From contig NC_069371.1 of NCBI RefSeq assembly GCF_021730395.1, positions 76,600,001 to 76,664,000 on the forward strand: a stretch of 64,000 bases of DNA. The letters run 5' to 3'. The stretch is from Mercenaria mercenaria (lineage: Eukaryota > Mollusca > Bivalvia > Venerida > Veneridae). How positions within the stretch are numbered: the stretch's first letter is position 1; every line of letters begins with the position of its first letter. The notes beneath the pieces are model-generated. The model did not search any database and was not told where the DNA came from. It saw only the letters and a program-made list of their open reading frames with translations. A program made the translations under genes and the position numbers. This document shows positions 1 to 13,289 of the stretch, one piece after another.

Positions 1-733
1 GAGATGAAGGGTGCTGGGTGCGGGTGGAGAACTTTCCTTTTTTATATCTATTACTTAAAATTCTGAAGCGCAATATTAATAACGATGACAATAGCTCTAC
101 AAACGTTTCAAATAGAGTTCGGTTTCTACAAAACAAAATTCGATTTCTGTAGAAATGCTTAAAATAATTTAACTGCTGACTCCAGACGAATTTTAACGTG
201 CAATTACAAATTCTTGTTGACCAATGGAACACTTTCTTCTTTTCACAATATCATGGGTTTTGTTTAATGAAAACAAAATCTCATGCATTTTGTCTGATGA
301 AAACAAAATCTCATGCAACTTGTTTCATGAAAACAAAATACACGTGTGATGCATCATTTCTTGTTTGATGAAAACTACGCTGATCAGTTCTTTCATCAGT
401 CAGTTTAACTTTATTTTAGTTTGTGAAAGAGTATCTTTCAGACGATGCAACACAATTTTCTTCAAAAATACAATCAGCGGCCTTAATTACAGATACTATG
501 CGAAACAGTCCGAGTTTTAGAACTCACCGCAACATTTCGGACATGTATAGATAAATTTGATATGATTTGATCTCTACCTTTAACAGTTTACAAATATATT
601 TATGAAGTAGCGTAATCTTTCTTTTATCTCTGTTATAGCCGTGTGAATTATGACGGCTTAGATATGAAATCCTGTTCAGAACTGATATCTATCATTTAGT
701 ATTTCAACATAGCAGTGAATATTTATATATTGA
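1..733. other. Unique AT-rich DNA
   Basis: Apart from the short tandem repeat at 249-375, no exon, RNA gene or repeat was recognised. Confidence 0.6.
249..375 (+). repeat. Short tandem repeat, ~31-bp unit, about 3.5 copies
   Basis: The phrase TGATGAAAACAAAATCTCATG recurs with changes. It contains ATG and stop codons and is not coding. Confidence 0.6.
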
Positions 734-998
734 AGATATTTGTTGGTTTCAGTGCAAAAATTGAAATACCTTTCACGAGTGAACACCTGATGCAATACTT
801 TTACGAGTGGCATAGCCACGAGTGAAAATTTAAGATATGGTGTTCATGAGTGAAATATATTTTGATCTTATATCTAAAACAAGTAAATTTTCTCTTTATT
901 TCATGTTTTGACTATATTTACCCATTTTACACTTTCACTGTGAAAATACCAGATATATTTCACTCTAATATTCGGATAATCCACCAAACGTGAAATAA
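734..998 (-). repeat. Dispersed repeat with a CACGAGTGG palindrome, copy 1
   Basis: On the minus strand it carries, in order, CACTGAAACCAACAAATATC (end), an ACGAGTGGCATAGCCACGAG palindrome, GTGTTCATGAGTGAA and a decayed TCACTGTGAAAATACC. Copies lie at 3391 and 11828 in the other orientation. Confidence 0.7.
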
Positions 999-1437
999 AA
1001 TTACGAATATTGAAAATAACTCTTGTTCGTATAATTCTATCTAATTAACCAGAAAGCATATTTTCCTTGTTTGCTTGTGAGGTCTAAATGTGGAAAAGAC
1101 CATCGAGTAAGATTAACAGAATTTCTGATTTTAAATTGTTTTGAAATCCGCTTTGAAAATGCGTCGCTCCAACAACCAATCGTTTTTGACGTGACATCAA
1201 TTATTATCATTTCTTTCCTTTGCGTTTGGTATGTATTTCCTTATGTCTATTTCATGATGATCCGGGAACTATTTTAGTACAGTTCTTTCAGAAATAATGT
1301 TGTTAAAATGTGATGTACAGCTGTCTAATTGATCTATTAAATTGCCATATAATGTGCAAAAATCAAAATTACTGGTACAAAATCATGTAATACGACAGGG
1401 ACTTGCAGGTGTTATATCACGGCATACGATTAAATTT

Positions 1438-1672
1438 GATCGGCACCATGAGAAAACCAACATACGGTGCGTTTGCGACCAGCATGGATCCAGACCAGCC
1501 TGCGCGTCCGCGCAGTCTGGTCAGGCTCCATGCTGTTCGCTTTCAAAGCCTATTGCAATTAGAGAAACCATTAGCGAACAGCATGGATCCTGACCAGTCT
1601 GCGCTGATGCGCAGGCTGGTCTGGATCCATGCTGGTCGCAAACGCACTGTTGGTTTTCTCATGGTGCGGCTC
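1438..1672 (+). mobile_element. Palindromic MITE, GAGCC family, copy 1
   Basis: The 235-bp element has ends that are near-perfect inverted repeats (about CRCCATGAGAAAACCAACAT). It is flanked by ATTT on both sides (1434-1437 and 1673-1676), a 4-bp target duplication. Inside lie two copies of a ~75-bp palindromic core in opposite orientation, joined by a short AT-rich linker. No coding capacity; open frames here are by-products. The left end has lost part of its terminal bases. Confidence 0.85.
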
Positions 1673-1676
1673 ATTT

Positions 1677-3390
1677 GTTTCTCCAGACCTTTTCAATAAA
1701 AATAACCACTTTATGAAATTTAATACAAATATAGATCACTATAGGGAGTTGGGGCTTGTACATCTTTCATCAGGATCTCTTCAGTAACTGCAAAGTTACT
1801 GCCCTTTAATTGTTTTAGCTAGTTTTAAACAATCACAGGTACAGCTACAAAGTTCTCATTCTCGGACGGTTTGATGTTGAATAATAAATGAATGGGTAGC
1901 ATAATATTCTTTCGTTGTCAACTTGTAAAAAACGGTTTACGAACTGAAAGGGGACAGTAATCAACATGTTAAAATAATGTTTTTCTACACCACTCATCAT
2001 CTCATTTATACTGGTTAAATTTTGTGACAACAATACCAGAATGTAAATGTCTAATCTCTAACTATGCAAGTATCTTACTCACAACAATTTAAAGTTTCAT
2101 CTCAATTCAGAATATCTTATCTCTTTAATTATGAAACTTAGTACTACCTGAAATATTTAATCCTGCAGAAAATATGAATATAAGCTGAAATTTATGGGGT
2201 GTGTAATACTCTCTTAAAAGTTTATGATTTTGCCGTCTCATAAAATATCTATGAATTTTACCTTAATGCATAAATTGTTGGGTCCCAAGTTATAATATAT
2301 GTAGTAGATGTCACAAAAATAGAGAAGGAAAATATAATTTTATTCACTGATATTTATGCATTTTGTTTTTTATTCAAAGTATTGTAAATGACATTTACTG
2401 GAAACCGTATTATACAGCTATAGATCAGTTAAGCATGGAAAATCATAGATGTTTTCAATGATATTTTAAGTGCGATATTTGCATTGCGGAGTTCTTTACT
2501 CTTCTTCGTCTTTCAGCGCATTCTCGTAATTTCTAAGCAACAAAAACTTGAGATTGGAACATTCTTTAAGCTGAAGCCGGAAATTCCGAAAATCATCTGA
2601 GTCACAGGGGCGCATCTTAATCAATACTTCATTCATTATCTAATTGTCTGCAAGCTTCTCTGTGGCGCCGGTTTTCATCTACTTGCAAACAAGACTACGA
2701 CATAAATGCGGTGAGTGGGGTATAAAACACGAGAACCAAGTCTCCTCGTTTTATTGCTTTAGACTAACGGATTAACTAGAAAAAGGAAAGTGCATAAATA
2801 ATTTCTGAGAACTGTAAACAAATGTGCTCAGTTCGTTTCTTGCAGCGTTGGCGTATTTACTACTTGAAGAATGAGTATTTCTTTTCTTCTGGTTTCATTT
2901 TTTGGAAGAAATTTAGATTAGGTTTTGCATCAAATACATGATTTTTCATGATAACATTTCGTACAAAAATCGTAGCAAGTCGGGGTGAAGAAGTTAATAG
3001 GTTGGCTAGAATTCTTGATAATGGAAAGTCGTGATAATCAGTAAAGTTGCCATTGAAACTAGTACAGCTTTATGGTCTCCGAATACTGTCGTGCCACTGG
3101 TCAACTTGAAAACTGTGCTCAGAAATAGCCAATTAAAATGCTTGATTTATAACCGCGGATCCAGAATTATTTACGAACTTGTCACCATTTTATATATACA
3201 GCTATGTAAACACTATGTAAACTCATAAGTCATTTTATACCTGTGTATCGTATATTGTATCAGTTTTACAAACAAAACTGCTTAATCATTTTTTTTCTCC
3301 CCGTTGGTTAGATTTGGTGTTGCTTAATGGAAAATAAATGACAAAAGAATGAAAAAACACTTTCATACAATTCTTTGATCATAGCCTTTT
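1677..3390. other. Unique AT-rich DNA, nothing recognised
   Basis: Only short chance frames occur. No paired splice signals around protein-like sequence were seen. Confidence 0.6.
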
Positions 3391-3684
3391 TAATACATGT
3401 TTTTCAGTGAATTAAAAAATATTAGAGTGAAATATATCAGGTATTTTCGCAGTGAAAAATATCAAATATATTTTACATCATTAAGAATGTATAAGACTAA
3501 ATTTAATAAAAAAACAAATAAAAATGTGTTTGTTTTACATGTAAGATCAAAATATCTTTCACTCTTGAACACCATAACTTATATTTTCACGAGTGGCGTT
3601 ACCACTCGTGAAAATATTGCATCTGGTGTTCACTCATGAAAGATATTTCAATCTTACACTGAAACAAACAAATATCCTCTTTTT
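3391..3684 (+). repeat. Dispersed repeat with a CACGAGTGG palindrome, copy 2
   Basis: It runs from TTTTTCAGTGAATTA through TTTCGCAGTGAAAAATATC, the CACGAGTGG-CGTTA-CCACTCGTG hairpin and TCTTACACTGAAACAAAC. Its 3' half is the start of the three-fold 212-bp duplication. Confidence 0.72.
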
Positions 3685-4860
3685 ATTACATTTTTGTTAA
3701 AAGCATTTATTATGTAGTGATTAGTATTAGAATAAAAACAAACGCTTCGTTAGACTTTGTTTTCTAACAGGATTAATATGCAAGGAATGACTGTAATTTC
3801 TGTGTGTTGTTACCACTCGTGAAAATATTGCATCTGGTGTTCACTCATGAAAGATATTTCAATCTTACACTGAAACAAACAAATATCCTCTTTTTATTAC
3901 ATTTTTGTTAAAAGCATTTATTATGTAGTGATTAGTATTAGAATAACAAGAGCTGTCTCCATAGGATGACATATGCCCCCGATGGCACTTTGAAAGAGTA
4001 GTTATGGCCGATGTTAGAGTTTAGGACCTTTGACCTTCGGAGCTGGGTCTTGCGCGCGACACGTCGTCTTACTGTGCCACACATTCATGCGTAGTTATTT
4101 TAAAATCCATGCATGAATGACACAGATATGGACCGGACATGCCCATCAATGCACTATCATGAAAAATGACCTTTAACGTCTAAGTGTGACCTTGACCTTT
4201 GAGCTACGGACCTGGGTCTTGCGCGCGACACGTCGTCTTACTGTGGTACACATTCATGCCAAGTTATTTGAAAATCCATCCATCGATGACAAAGATATGG
4301 ACCGGACACGCCCATCAATGCACTATCCTTTAATGTCTAAGTGTGACCTTGACCTTTGAGCTACGGACCTGGGTCTTGCGCGTGACACGTCGTCTTACTG
4401 TGGTACACATTCATGCCAAGTTATTTGAAAATCCATCCATCGATGACAAAGATATGGACCGGACACGAAAATTGCGGTAAGACTGACAGACTGACAGACC
4501 GACAGACTGACAGACCGACAGACCGACAGACTGACAGACGGTTCAAAAACTATATGCCTCCCTTCGGGGGCATAAAAACAAACGCTTCGTTAGACTTTGT
4601 TTTCTAACAGGATTAATATGCAAGGAATGACTGTAATTTCTGTGTGTTGTTACCACTCGTGAAAATATTGCATCTGGTGTTCACTCATGAAAGATATTTC
4701 AATCTTACACTGAAACAAACAAATATCCTCTTTTTATTACATTTTTATTAAAAGCATTTATTATGTAGTGATTAGTATTAGAATAAAAACAAACGCTTCG
4801 TTAGACTTTGTTTTCTAACAGGATTAATATGCAAGGAATGACTGTAATTTCTGTGTGTTT
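3596..4860 (+). repeat. Three tandem copies of a ~212-bp unit, the middle one split by an insertion
   Basis: Units start at 3596, 3808 and 4648, each beginning GTTACCACTCGTGAAAATAT and running through CAAACGCTTCGTTAGAC and AAGGAATGACTGTAATTTC. The middle unit is divided by the 626-bp element at 3946-4571. The units are nearly identical, with one T/A difference seen in the third copy, so duplication was recent. The insertion came after it, since only one unit carries the element. Confidence 0.92.
3946..4571 (+). mobile_element. Hairpin-ended non-autonomous element with three ~155-bp core repeats
   Basis: The 626-bp element starts ACAAGAGCTGTC and ends in a GCCTCCCTTCGGGGGC hairpin. Its exact limits follow from the empty-site sequence in the neighbouring duplicate copies, with ATA repeated on both sides. 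Inside, a core with GGGTCTTGCGCGCGACACG recurs three times (near 4047, 4213 and 4371), followed by a short GACAGACT/GACAGACC microsatellite (about 4481-4539). The architecture (hairpin ends, tandem core, microsatellite) is that of bivalve 'pearl' and Helentron-associated elements. The name is inferred, not searched. Confidence 0.75.
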
Positions 4861-6827
4861 CACTTGCCATTTTTTGTATTTTTCTTTGACGTCAGCTCGT
4901 TTAACATTTTGATGCTGTAAAAAAAACAATTTTTGTTGTTATGATGAATGAAATAAAAACTATTCACTGCGCACGCAGCTGTTCCTTGTCTTCCGGACGA
5001 TCCAATTCAGTGATTAAAGCGCTTTTTAACAGAGATCTATCATCGCGTGCGATTATTATCAGCATGTAAATACGGTTTTTGGAACTTTATTATCCAAGAT
5101 AAAAACAAAACAAAACGAACCAGTTTGTCATTTATGTATTCCAAAAGGGCCACGTGCAGGTAAAAACTGCAAATGATGCCACCGTCTTGTATATGGTTAC
5201 TTTTTAAGTAGTTAAATAAGTCAAACATGCTAGCATTCGCACTCAAACCCACTAGACCTTACTACCGCTCGGATACTACAATAGTTTGACGACAGGACCG
5301 GGAATTCTATATCATGGTTACCACCTTGCTTGCAGACAGCTTTCATATTGTTTAGTCTAACGCCGATCAATGTATCATGAGACAGAATGCCATGGTCAAA
5401 ATAATCATTGTCTCGCCAAGGGATCGAACTTGAGGTTCCAAAGGCTCTCCTGTTAACACCAAAAACGTAATGTAATATAGCAAAAGGACGATAGTAGCTT
5501 CACTGTCCTAAAAACTTAATGATATATAAATAGTACAGAAAGTGGTTGCGGTTTTATACCCTCGTTAGCAAACATTTTGAAGTGGGTGTTTAAAGATAGG
5601 ACTTGAAGACAGCATGGTTCATACTGCCCGGAGGATGATTTGTAATAATATTCACTACACCTATCATGCTACTTGCACGCAGATAAAATAAAACCCACTC
5701 TCAGCACTATGAAGTCTCGCTCGAATACTGAATAACGAGATCTAAATGAGAATTGATATATCTAAAAAGCTTTCAAAGAAAATCTTCTCGTGCGCTAATG
5801 CACTGGAATTTTTGTTTAAGATATCAAAAGATCTAATTGTACGTATGTTTCATTTCAACGACTATCAGATTCATGTTTTGCCAGCAATCTTCGGTTGTTG
5901 TTTTTTTCTTCCCTTTTTTATAGAGAGGAAATTGTTTGCGATAGATCAATAGGTGGTGGTGACGGTATACCGTGATACCATTTACAAATTATGTTATCGT
6001 ACCCGTTAATTTGTTTTGAAACCTATTCTTGTTTACATTTTGAAAAATTGAATACATGTAGCGCATTCACTTCTGGTACCGCAATGTATTAACTCCCTTT
6101 AATCCCCCAGTTCCATATAATTGGCCGATAAGACTTGGATATTATTTTTCTTAAAAGTCAAATTTTCGTTTCTTCCTTTATTATTCATCTATACTCTCGA
6201 AACTTTGCAAAGCTGTTGCAGTATATGCTATATTCATGCAAGTTTCAGTAAATTCCGCAAAAGAATTACAAATATAGAGCAAAACGTGGTTTTAGCATTT
6301 AAACGTCATTATGTCAGGACTTTAAACAATGACGGGCGTTGACGGCACACAAATATAGACATGCTACAGTACAATCATTCCGTGGGTCTGTGTTGAAATG
6401 TATAAAACAAGTATATGGTGGCCACTACGCGCAAAAAAATACTGCAAAGCTCACACAAATCGAAGCTATAATTGATAACATATGTCGCATAATAGTGACA
6501 GCGGGAAACAGAAAAAAAAAACATAGGTGACACTAATATCCAATCAGATATAATTAACTTCCTGACCAGGAGATATTGACTGTAGAATTTACGAATATCA
6601 GTGTTTCCTGGTGTAAGCGTAAACTTTGTCCATATGTTACCATAATCTGATATTACAGAGAGGAAATGTTTTTGTTTTTTCGAATATTCATTTGGCAATG
6701 TATACAGTTATCATTCTCGTTATATTTGAAATATCTTAAGGGACAGAAAAAAGAAAGATGCGAAACGACATTTAAGTCCGATTTGTCATATAGAGTATGT
6801 GTATAGAGTATGTGTAAATGAAGGGAG
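4861..6827. other. Unique DNA, nothing recognised
   Basis: Short frames at 5040-5252 and 6121-6698 have no domain-like features. Confidence 0.55.
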
Positions 6828-7042
6828 TTAACCTTAACCCTGCTATATTTCTAAAATGGACTGTGCCATCATTCAATTTTGGCAATACCATCTATTATTC
6901 GAAGGGGTGTTCACTGAAAATTTACTGACTGAATAGCAAACAGTGCAGAAGATGATCAGCCTGGTCGCAAATGCAGAATCGCCTGTTGGTCTGCACTTTT
7001 CGCAAAGGCAGAATCGCCTGTCGCCAGCAGGCTAAACATTAA
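6828..7042 (+). mobile_element. TTAA-flanked MITE (CCCTTA family), rearranged copy
   Basis: It lies between TTAA sites at 6828-6831 and 7039-7042. The left end reads CCTTAACCCTGCT and the family's segment with GAAGGGGTGTTCACT is present. The core is scrambled, with the phrase GCAGAATCGCCTGT occurring twice, so this is an old or rearranged copy. Confidence 0.65.
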
Positions 7043-8129
7043 AGGTCCATAAGGCTTTAAATTTTATGTAAAAGACAGATGAAACAGCTGTCCAAATATA
7101 TGTTATGCATAATTATATGGTTTGAAAAGTGCTACTGCAGCTACTGCACATGATTTTTAGAGTCATAAAGGGAGGTAATCAATAACAATAGATTCAATAT
7201 AATTTTTTACTATGTTCATCAATATTCAAGCCTATGACAAATACTAGAGAAAATCAATTATTGGAAATAGGATTTAAGAAGAAATTAGTAGGTTTTATAT
7301 TCATAACTGAAAATGATGCAGTCACATTTAAAAAAACCAAAAACATTAGGAGCCTTTAATAGTTCGAATGGAACACCTTAACAAGGATTGCCCTAATTTC
7401 TGTGTTACCATCGTATTCGTATTTTTTAATGTTAATAATTTAACGGAAATTGTTTACAACAGCAACTTTCTTGTAAACTGCGAAAGTTTTAATCGTATAA
7501 CAAGTGCATGTATCTCAAATGATTTAAACCAATATGGCATTAACCTGTCTGTACCAGAACCCAAAGTCTGTACCAGAACCCAAAGTAGAAAAAATGAAAC
7601 AAAAGTGAAGAAAGTAGGTTTCGCTGATTGGGTTAAATTAAGCGTAGCCGCAGAAACCCTAACAGACGCCGTGTTAAAGTCACCTCTGGTTATCTGCCTG
7701 TTGTACATGTTTATCCAGGAATTTGATTCCGCTCAAGATAAACTTTAAGCATGTTTTCTGTTGAAAGAAGTGATATACTTGGCATTCTAGTGCATGATAT
7801 AATCTGTCATTTCCTTTATATTATTTAAGGAGCTTAAACGTATGTTTTTGCTGTGAAGTGTTCTAAGGTTTTCTTCGCGTTTCATGGATTGTTTTACCTG
7901 TCTCACAGTAGCAATGCAACCTTTGGAGACACCATTAAAGGAAAATGTGTATTGTTTTAAAACGAAGCTGATGAACGTGCGTTCCCAACTGAAACCCACG
8001 GAACATCTTATTTCCATTCAAGCTCTCAAGCATTCATTTTATGCAGAAACTGATAGAAACAGTACCAACTAAGTAATCTTTCTGTACCCTACCATTTTCA
8101 GAATATCAGTTTTGACCCGGAATTGTACT
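7043..8129. other. Unique DNA with one small tandem duplication
   Basis: An 18-bp direct duplication (GTACCAGAACCCAAAGT) lies at about 7551-7587. A 126-codon frame spanning it (7368-7748) shows no domain and is treated as chance. Confidence 0.55.
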
Positions 8130-8345
8130 GCCAAGGTAAGGTGATGGCAGAGCGTCCACTTCGAGTGCGGGAGGTCGTGGGTTTGCTTCCTGGTCGCGTC
8201 ATACCAAACACGCGAAAAATGACACGCACTAGCTTCCTCGCCTAAATTGGTGCGTTGCATTATGAGCCCCATGTCAATATACTGTGACAGGGTGGGGTAT
8301 CAGTAGCATATCCCGTGTCTACTGCGTGATAAAACAGTGAGCCAG
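8130..8345 (+). mobile_element. tRNA-derived SINE (TACCAAA family), copy 1
   Basis: The tRNA-like head contains GTCCACTTCGAGTGCGGGAG and a decayed B box (GGGTTTGCTTCC). It is followed by CGCGTCATACCAAACACG and a body ending near TATCCCGTGTCTACTGCG. Copies of the same family on the minus strand lie at 26095, 33385 and 42435. Confidence 0.7.
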
Positions 8346-8439
8346 TATTACAAAATTAGGCATTGTGTTTAGTGCTACAAGTAGACACCGTCGCACGTGC
8401 GACTCAAAAAAATGTTGCAAAGTTGCTAAACCTGAATAC

Positions 8440-8515
8440 ACACACAACAAAGAATCGAACCAGGATCGCTAGCTTTGTAGTTCAGTCTGCTAAGCACTAT
8501 TCTACTGAGTCTTAG
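8440..8515 (-). mobile_element. tRNA-like fragment
   Basis: The minus strand shows TAGAATAGTGCTTAGCAGAC and GGTTCGATTCTTTG (B box). It does not form a full cloverleaf, so it is probably a SINE head. Confidence 0.4.
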
Positions 8516-8519
8516 AACT

Positions 8520-11500
8520 TTGATTAGAGGGAACCAAATGGATTCAAGGTTGGATGCCCTTAGAATAATATCGTCAATCAGGGTGCAAGGTAAAAAACTA
8601 AGTACGAAGTGAGGGATTTAACACTGGTGTGATCCAACCATTTGTCAGTTATAACTGTGCTCTGGTTTGAAGATTATACCGCCGAGTTTCGGAGTTTTGC
8701 CATTTGTTCATTTAAAGTTGTGGTCAGAGAAAAGCAGTCGAAGATTTGAAACCTCAAATCAGAGTTTGTGTCGTGCTGGGGCAACCGGTGGCAGTCGTTG
8801 TTCAAATCTAATACAACCTATCACTAATACATGTTATTGTTTTAAATTTCATCTGTTGCCAACAAGGAAACAGTGCGTATAAAATAGATTTAAACTATTT
8901 TTGAAATCTCTCACAGTAGCCCTTTGTTCTCATGATTAAATATTTTATTGCCATTAAGTTACATTGGCGTGTGTTTTCGTTCTCTAATTTGTACGTAATT
9001 AGAACGCTACTTCCTTCGTAAACTGTAAACAACATTAAATTCGAAACTATGCAATTTTCAAGGTTAGGCCTGGCTTTGAAGTGACCGCGTCGTGTCCCCT
9101 TTCCTGTCGAAAAATGGGATAGTGATACAGTTGTATAATATCAGAACGATATGTTCAAAGAATTACTTGATTTTTGTTACGAAAGAAACAGTGTCCGGAA
9201 AGTGTTAAGTTATATATTAAGAAGTTTTCGTATAGGGGCGACTTATAAACTATGGTTACAGAGTGTTTGTAATATTTTAGCACACAATGACACAAAACAC
9301 AAAGTTTCTAAACGGGCTAAAACAAACATTTCTACATTCTTACCATTTGTAAATAATCATTGCACATTATCATACATATATATTAATTATGCACATAAAT
9401 AACACACATCCTGCCTCGTTACAGTATCGCATGGGCGGTATTGTTAGTATGTCAAGAAAATGATAAATTAATTTCCCTCAGTTTAATATTATAACACGTT
9501 TATTCAGCAACATGTTAGTTGCACTTCTTAAGGATTTTGACCCTCCGACAGAAATAAAAACATAATTGCAACATCAATTTGGAAAAGACGAAAAACACAT
9601 CTAAATTATTTTGTAGATAAAAAGGTAAGTAGGTCGAAGAAATGTATTTATCGCCCTCTGGCACTATGTACCGGGAATATAAGGTGTAAGCGGATATATC
9701 TTGCGCTTATGGGTCCAATACATAAAAAAAGTTTCAAAATGCAAACTTACTTTACATTTCAGGTAATATTGAAAACTACTACAGTAATATTACAGGTGTA
9801 CATTTAGAATGAAAAGGGCGGTCTCTCAAACTTTACTACAAAGTGTTGTTTTTTTTTCCATTTATAATCTACACTTATTTCCTACAATGATGTATCAAAT
9901 ATTTTAGTAGATTAACGGGATATTTTGTTACATTCAAACTGATAACTTCAGTTAAGTCAACATAAAAGGTGCCTTCGCAAACACGGCGTGTTTAAATAAC
10001 AAACAACGCGGATAAGGACCCAGACTCACAATGTTTGCTTACATGAACACGTAGACAAAATTAATGCTGTTAAATATATATTTGATGTTCACAAAAATTC
10101 TCAGATATACTTCAAAGACATATAAAATGATAACTGATCAAAAATAATTCCGTTAATCAACCCTCCAAGTGTAGACATCTTTGAAGTTTTCTTTGTATTA
10201 TGTATATTTTCTTTGTGAGCAGCTTGGTTTTATAAAAAATATGCGTTCTAATGAAATGCAACATTCTAAAATGCCCAAACAACCGTGGTGCTGGATTTAG
10301 GGATGGGGCGGGGTGTGTACAAGGAGAGGGGTACGATATGTAAGTTTTGTGACAGAATACCGCACATAAATTACTACTTTTCCCGAACTGTTCATACAAT
10401 CGAAACCCAAAAATTTGAACAACATTCAGCTATTACAAGATCTCAGCATAAACGAAAAAACATTTGATTTAATTCATAATATTAAAATGTCAGAATGCTC
10501 CTGGATCTTCCACACATTCGTACCATACTAGGACACCAAAACAAAGTGCTTTAAGTCGCATTAATGAGATATATAATTTTTTTACCAAAATGTATGAAGC
10601 AGTCGCTTTAAAGTTTTACGACAAGTTATTTTTTTAGTTTCAATTTTTAAAAGAGGACTTTGGCTGAAACGCTTTTATAGTTATCTTAAGGTTGATGTGA
10701 AATGTTTTTACTATATCTGCCCTACAATTCAGAAATATGAGTAACTAAATTAAACCTGGTTTACGGCGATGATCATTTCATGTTTAAGAAAATATTTTGA
10801 TTTTTCCATTCAAATCTTGCTTCGAGATTGCATCTTAAATTGCAGCTTTCATTTGAAAGAAAAATAATTATGATATCAAATATGAAATGGTCTATTGACA
10901 TCTTAGCGCAAACATTTGAATAGAAAATCTGAAAAATATGTATCATATAATTTGTTAAGCTAACCAAAAACCAAAATCTGTATTTGAACGTCTTTATTAA
11001 CTGGGATTTCTGTTTAAAATCAACGATCGCGCTGTGCAAGTAAATATCATTTTGCTTTTTATTGAATAACATCAAAAAAGGTAAACTTGGCGATTAAAGA
11101 TTTTAAACATGGTTTTGTGAAATGGTTTTTCACGTGTAATTTCGCAGGCTAATCGATTTGCCAGGCTTGCGTGAAGATTTCACGGCCGCAAGTTGATAAA
11201 TTTTCTGTACAGTTTATTCTTTTCGTCACGCGAATAATTTTATTTTCATGAAAGAATCATTGTATATACATATTGTTTTGATGTATAAAGTAAAATGTAA
11301 AGCATACTACGAAATCTTCAATGCAACATGTATGAGAGATTAATGTCTGGTTAATTAAACTTATATCCGATTGTATTAGTGTCCGTACAACTTCTTGGCG
11401 ACATATGGTATGAATATATTACTGTATTACAGATCTGTACAACTGAAAATATTTTAAGGACGCTCACACGTACGTTAAAGAAAGAAACGTCCATACGTCT

Positions 11501-11827
11501 ATGACGCAAGTCCAAATCTTGATATTGACTTCCCATGTAGTTTTGTGGCGACTTGTGAACGAAAAGAATTAGAAACACTTTTTAACCCTTGCTGGTCGTA
11601 ATAAGCGAGCAATAAGGTGCGAACAGTTTACTGTATCCAGCCGTTACAAGACGTGAAACCAATATGTTTAGTTGTATATAGCGGCGCCATACAACCTGTA
11701 GTGTCCTGGTGCGCCTTAAAACCCAGATCAAATAAAACTCAAGAATTAGGTTTTACAAGTATATTTTGAATGGGTATGCTACAATATTTGAAAATTGCAA
11801 GAACTCCGTACCTAAATATTAACTTTT
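8520..11827. other. 3.3 kb of unique AT-rich DNA
   Basis: No gene or repeat with a second copy in the window was found. Confidence 0.55.
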
Positions 11828-12129
11828 TATTTCATGTTTTTCAGTGAATTATCGAAATATTAGAGTGGAATATATCTGGTATTTTCACAGTGAAAAATAT
11901 CAAATGTATTTTTCACTGGTGAGAAACTATAAAATTAGTAAATTTAGTCAAACATGAAACAAAAAGAAACTTTCTTTGTTTTACATGTAAGATCAAAAAC
12001 TCTTTCACTCATGAACACCAAATCTTATATTTTCACTCGTGGCTATGCCACTCGTGAAAATATTGCATCTGGTGTTCATGAGTGAAAGATACTTCAATCT
12101 TACATAGAAACAAACAAATATCCTCTATA
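11828..12129 (+). repeat. Dispersed repeat with a CACTCGTGG palindrome, copy 3
   Basis: It has the same order of blocks as the copy at 3391: TTTTTCAGTGAATTATCG, TTTCACAGTGAAAAATATC, a CACTCGTGGCTATGCCACTC hairpin, and ACAAACAAATATCCTCTAT at the end. A TTAA-flanked MITE follows 34 bp later. Confidence 0.72.
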
Positions 12130-12162
12130 TCTGAAGTGATTCTGTTGTCTAAAAAAGGCAAT

Positions 12163-12376
12163 TTACACCTTTAGCCTGCTGGCGGCGAATATTTCAGCCT
12201 TTGCGACCAGTGCAGACCAAGATCAGCCTGCACATCCGTGCAGTCTGATCATGGTCTGCACTGTTCGCTATTCAGTTAGTAAATTTTCAGTGAACACCCC
12301 TTCGAATAATAAATGGTATTGCCCAAACTGAATGATGGAACAGTCCATTTTAGAAATTTAGCAGGCTAAGGGTTAA
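12163..12376 (-). mobile_element. TTAA-flanked MITE (CCCTTA family)
   Basis: The left flank is TTAC and the right flank TTAA (12373-12376). The ends ACCTTTAGCCTGCT and AGCAGGCTAAGG are inverted repeats. One palindromic core lies at about 12197-12273. Confidence 0.8.
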
Positions 12377-13289
12377 ATCAGCAGAGAATGGTTACTTCAT
12401 ATAGACTTTATTTTTTTTTAAATATTAACAGTTAAGTAGACACGTTTAAAATATACGCTTCAATATCTAAAAACTAAAGCTGACTGCGTATATCATTTCT
12501 TGCCAAGTTTTTGTGACCTTAAAACATCAGTTTAACATGAATATCGTCTCCTCTGTCAAAACAGTGCGTGTTTTTAAAACTACATTTGTTAAAAATTGCA
12601 TTCTTTGTGTATGGTTTTCGTGCAGTAATATGATTGTGTCAGTAGATATTTACACCTGAAAAACCTTATATAGAGACTGTTCGTCTAGCCGCTTTTGTTT
12701 TTGGGCATGGTTATAAAGCATGCAATTTAACATTACAATAAAAACAAAACACATATATACACGCGGAAAACCTCGGTGTTTTACATGAAAAGACGCAATA
12801 TTACCGCATAAATTCATGAAGATTTTATAGGAGTGTAGATGGATCATCTAATTACCTTTATCACAAAAATGTTTGTTAGCCAATAATTTGGCAGTTCTGA
12901 AGATTTATGTAGTAAGTTTTATCAAAGATTAAGAAAGTACCTTGGGCATTTCATACGTGTTCATTTTCTAAGCAAACCATATTTCATATTTCCATTTAAT
13001 GCATATTAAAATGTTAGACACCTTACACTTAAGCATTCAGTGTTTCTACTTTGGATGGGGTTGGTGCTATGCCTTTAATAAGGGAAAGGACGCCCTATTA
13101 AGCTTCCGATGCACTGAGACAGGGACAATGCTTGAGAGCTAACATTTCATCCTACAATACCCTTATATCCCTTTATGTTGAATAAAGTATACAAAGTATA
13201 TATATCCGACACACCTTGTACCTGTTCGTTTAGAAAGGGAGAGGATTATTGCATATCTATATATAAGCTATTTTTGCGGCCTAAAATGT
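12377..13289. other. Unique AT-rich DNA, nothing recognised
   Basis: No coding or RNA signal seen. Confidence 0.6.

Noticed and set aside
7368-7748. 126-codon plus frame
   Set aside because: Composition and an internal 18-bp duplication look non-coding, and an opposite-strand frame of similar quality overlaps it.
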